DNA of 64,000 nucleotides. It comes from Chitinophagaceae bacterium UBA1946. Lineage in GTDB: Bacteria; Bacteroidota; Bacteroidia; Chitinophagales; Chitinophagaceae. Under the pieces are notes generated by a model that was given only the letters and a program-made list of their open reading frames with translations, was not told where the DNA came from and did not search any database. The stretch covers positions 62,405-126,404 of the forward strand of contig DDEU01000005.1 in the NCBI GenBank assembly GCA_002336815.1, given 5' to 3'. Positions 62,497 through 64,000 of the stretch are shown here, in pieces. Position 1 is the stretch's first letter; every line of letters begins with the position of its first letter. A program made the position numbers and the translations under genes.

Positions 62497-62519
62497 CTTT
62501 TTTAAAAGAAGTATATCAA

Positions 62520-63341
62520 CTATCCAACAGCAACCCTGTTGAAACCTGTTACTTTTAGTGCCGCATCTACACTTTTCAGGTAGTCTGCTACTGATTTTGC
62601 GTTGTCTTTTACAAAAGGCTGCGCCATCAGTGTATTGTCTTTTAAGAATTTGTTGATCTTACCTACAGCAATCTTTTCAGCCATTTCAGCCGGCTTACCT
62701 TCCGCCTTGATCTGCTCTATCGCAATTTCCCTTTCCCGGGCAATTGTTTCTGGAGCAACAGCGGATTCATCAACTGCCAATGGATTCATTGCTGCTATCT
62801 GCATCGCAACATCCCTTCCGGCATCACCGGCATCCTGGTTAAAACCAACCAGTACACCCATCCTGTTAGCACCGTGGATATAACTTGCTACAAAAGGAGC
62901 ATCAATCCTTTCAAACCTCAGCGCAATCTTTTCACCGATGGCTGCCAGCTTATCATTGATTAACTCAGATACTTTTGCGCCATTGATACTAACTTCATTT
63001 AGTTCTTCAACGCTTTTAACATTGTTTTCAACTGCTGCATCAGCAATGCTCTGTGCAAAAGCCACAAACTCTGCATTCTTGCTTACGAAATCTGTTTCAC
63101 AGCTCACACAGATTACTAAACCTGCAGTATTGTCTGCAGTTGTTTTAGCAATTACAACACCTTCTTTTGCTTCCCTGTCGCTTCTTTTTGCAGCTACTTT
63201 CTGGCCCTGCTTACGCAACCAGTCGATAGCAGCTTCAAAATCACCATTACTTTCAGTCAGTGCTTTACGGCAGTCTAACATACCTGCTCCTGTAGCCTGA
63301 CGCAGCTTGTTAATATCTGCTGCGGTTATTGTTACACTCAT
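62520..63341 (-). CDS. tsf: Elongation factor Ts
   Basis: EF-Ts recycles EF-Tu by exchanging GDP. The 273-residue protein starts with a UBA-like region (INKLRQATGAGMLDCRKAL), keeps the TDFVSKN motif that inserts into EF-Tu, and ends in QPFVKDNAKSVADYLKS. Length is normal. It follows rpsB by 67 bases, with a long hairpin in the gap, and is ended by the terminator at 62471-62496. Confidence 0.97.
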   Translation of the reverse strand: MSVTITAADINKLRQATGAGMLDCRKALTESNGDFEAAIDWLRKQGQKVAAKRSDREAKEGVVIAKTTADNTAGLVICVSCETDFVSKNAEFVAFAQSIADAAVENNVKSVEELNEVSINGAKVSELINDKLAAIGEKIALRFERIDAPFVASYIHGANRMGVLVGFNQDAGDAGRDVAMQIAAMNPLAVDESAVAPETIAREREIAIEQIKAEGKPAEMAEKIAVGKINKFLKDNTLMAQPFVKDNAKSVADYLKSVDAALKVTGFNRVAVG

Positions 63342-63357
63342 TGTAAAATATTTTTAT

Positions 63358-63389
63358 GTGTACACGCAAAAGCTTATTTGCGTATACAC
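63358..63389 (-). promoter_or_regulatory. Hairpin between rpsB and tsf
   Basis: The 67-base gap contains a 13-pair stem (63358-63370 with 63377-63389, one G-U pair on the minus strand) and a 6-base loop, ending 16 bases before the tsf start. It has no T-run, so it looks like an attenuator, processing site or translation-control element rather than a full terminator. Confidence 0.5.
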
Positions 63390-63408
63390 TTGTAGGTTAT
63401 TGAAAAAA

Positions 63409-64000
63409 TTATCTAGGACCGCCAGTTGCCGGCTTTCTTCCACCTGCACCCGGACCAGGCACCCTGCGTTTGGCAGGTGCTCCGCCTCTTACACGCTTGC
63501 TCTTATCATCACCACCATCCTGCCTTTGTTCAAAGCGGGCTGCCCTTGCTTCTGCTGTTTCGTCTGATTCAGAGTTGCTGTCGTCATCATCTTTTTCAGC
63601 CTGGCGTTCTGCCAATCCTTCAGCAATGGCTGCTGTGATATAATTCACCACGATGGCAATTGATTTTGCCGCATCGTCATTAGATGGGATGGGGAATTCA
63701 ATTTTATTAGGATCACAGTTGGTATCAACCATACCAAACGTAGTGATGTTCAAACGTTTTGCTTCTGCGAGTGCAATGTGCTCATGGCCGATATCTACCA
63801 GGAACAAAGCTGCAGGGATACGGCTGATCTGCGCAATACCACCCAATACTTTTTCCATTTTATCCTTATCACGTGATAAGGTTAAACGTTCCTTTTTAGT
63901 AAGACTGTCAACAGTACCGTCGTTCAGCATTTTTTCGATGCTCTGCATCTTTTTAACGCTTTTACGAACCGTATTGAAGTTGGTAAGCATACCACCCAAC
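63409..64000 (-). CDS. rpsB: 30S ribosomal protein S2, N-terminus outside the window
   Basis: 197 residues of ribosomal protein S2 are visible; the frame runs through the window end at LGGMLTNFNTVR, so the first ~95-100 residues are missing. LFLVDIGHEHIALAEA and DTNCDPNKIEFPIPSNDDA are classic S2 blocks. Beyond the normal S2 end lies a tail of about 60 residues: an acidic stretch (EKDDDDSNSESDE) and then a Gly/Arg/Pro-rich end. The tsf gene follows in the usual rpsB-tsf order. Confidence 0.97.
   Translation of the reverse strand, partial: LGGMLTNFNTVRKSVKKMQSIEKMLNDGTVDSLTKKERLTLSRDKDKMEKVLGGIAQISRIPAALFLVDIGHEHIALAEAKRLNITTFGMVDTNCDPNKIEFPIPSNDDAAKSIAIVVNYITAAIAEGLAERQAEKDDDDSNSESDETAEARAARFEQRQDGGDDKSKRVRGGAPAKRRVPGPGAGGRKPATGGPR

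Larger units (their letters stand above)
62085..62519. other. Leader region upstream of the polysaccharide locus
   Basis: 435 bases lie between tsf and the Wza-type gene. It contains a tsf terminator (62471-62496), a good minus-strand promoter (62367-62396), and then about 275 bases of leader before the first gene. The leader holds a 45-codon frame and a short GC-rich hairpin (CGGC/GCCG) at about 62190-62200. No other gene is visible. Confidence 0.6.

Overview
The window looks like a chromosomal segment of a Bacteroidota bacterium, most likely of the Chitinophagaceae type. The grounds are: several start-proximal boxes matching the Bacteroidota promoter form (TTG or TTTG, about 19 bases, then TAnnTTTG), no clear Shine-Dalgarno sequences before starts, a two-component pair like RprXY of Bacteroides, an exosortase with a small membrane partner, and a fused Wzc-type kinase with a Gly-Tyr tail. 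The genus call is inference from protein flavour, not from a marker gene.

Layout. Bases 1-1700 hold the 3' part of prfA and a glycine-rich hypothetical protein. A minus-strand histidine kinase/response regulator pair lies at 1733-3735. Divergent from it are a 1181-residue GH18 / NodB deacetylase / GT2 fusion protein, tatC, an exosortase and its membrane partner (3792-9477, plus strand). From 9711 to 62084 every recognised gene is on the minus strand and belongs to one surface-polysaccharide locus of about 52 kb. Upstream of it, rpsB (cut by the window end) and tsf close the window, also on the minus strand and followed by a clear terminator.

Reading the locus in its transcription direction (high to low coordinates): an outer-membrane export lipoprotein and tyrosine autokinase (61.3-62.1 and 58.8-61.3 kb) and an ABC flippase; a complete pseudaminic-acid pathway (pseB, pseC, pseF, pseG, pseH, pseI) interrupted by an MBOAT/SGNH O-acylation pair, an aldo/keto reductase and two Gfo/Idh oxidoreductases; an unusual ACP - ketosynthase III - ketoreductase - ketosynthase III block; a putative LIC12162-type transferase; hisH/hisF/WbpG-type amidination genes with a WbpB-type dehydrogenase, a WbpD-type acetyltransferase, a 2-epimerase and an AsnB-type amidotransferase; an EpsG-like polymerase; five GT4 glycosyltransferases; two divergent deacetylase-like paralogs; ATP-grasp ligases, a DUF362 protein and an FkbM methyltransferase; a second MBOAT/SGNH pair; and finally PglC-, PglE- and PglF-like enzymes that could make and load a 4-amino-4,6-dideoxy sugar.

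Taken together the locus predicts a heavily decorated glycan with pseudaminic acid, an acetamidino diamino-uronic acid and a 4-aminosugar, built on a lipid carrier by a small phosphoglycosyltransferase, flipped by an ABC protein, polymerised by the EpsG-like protein and exported by Wza/Wzc-type proteins. The most unusual part is the four-gene ACP/ketosynthase/ketoreductase block, which looks like a dedicated small acyl-chain factory for decorating a sugar.
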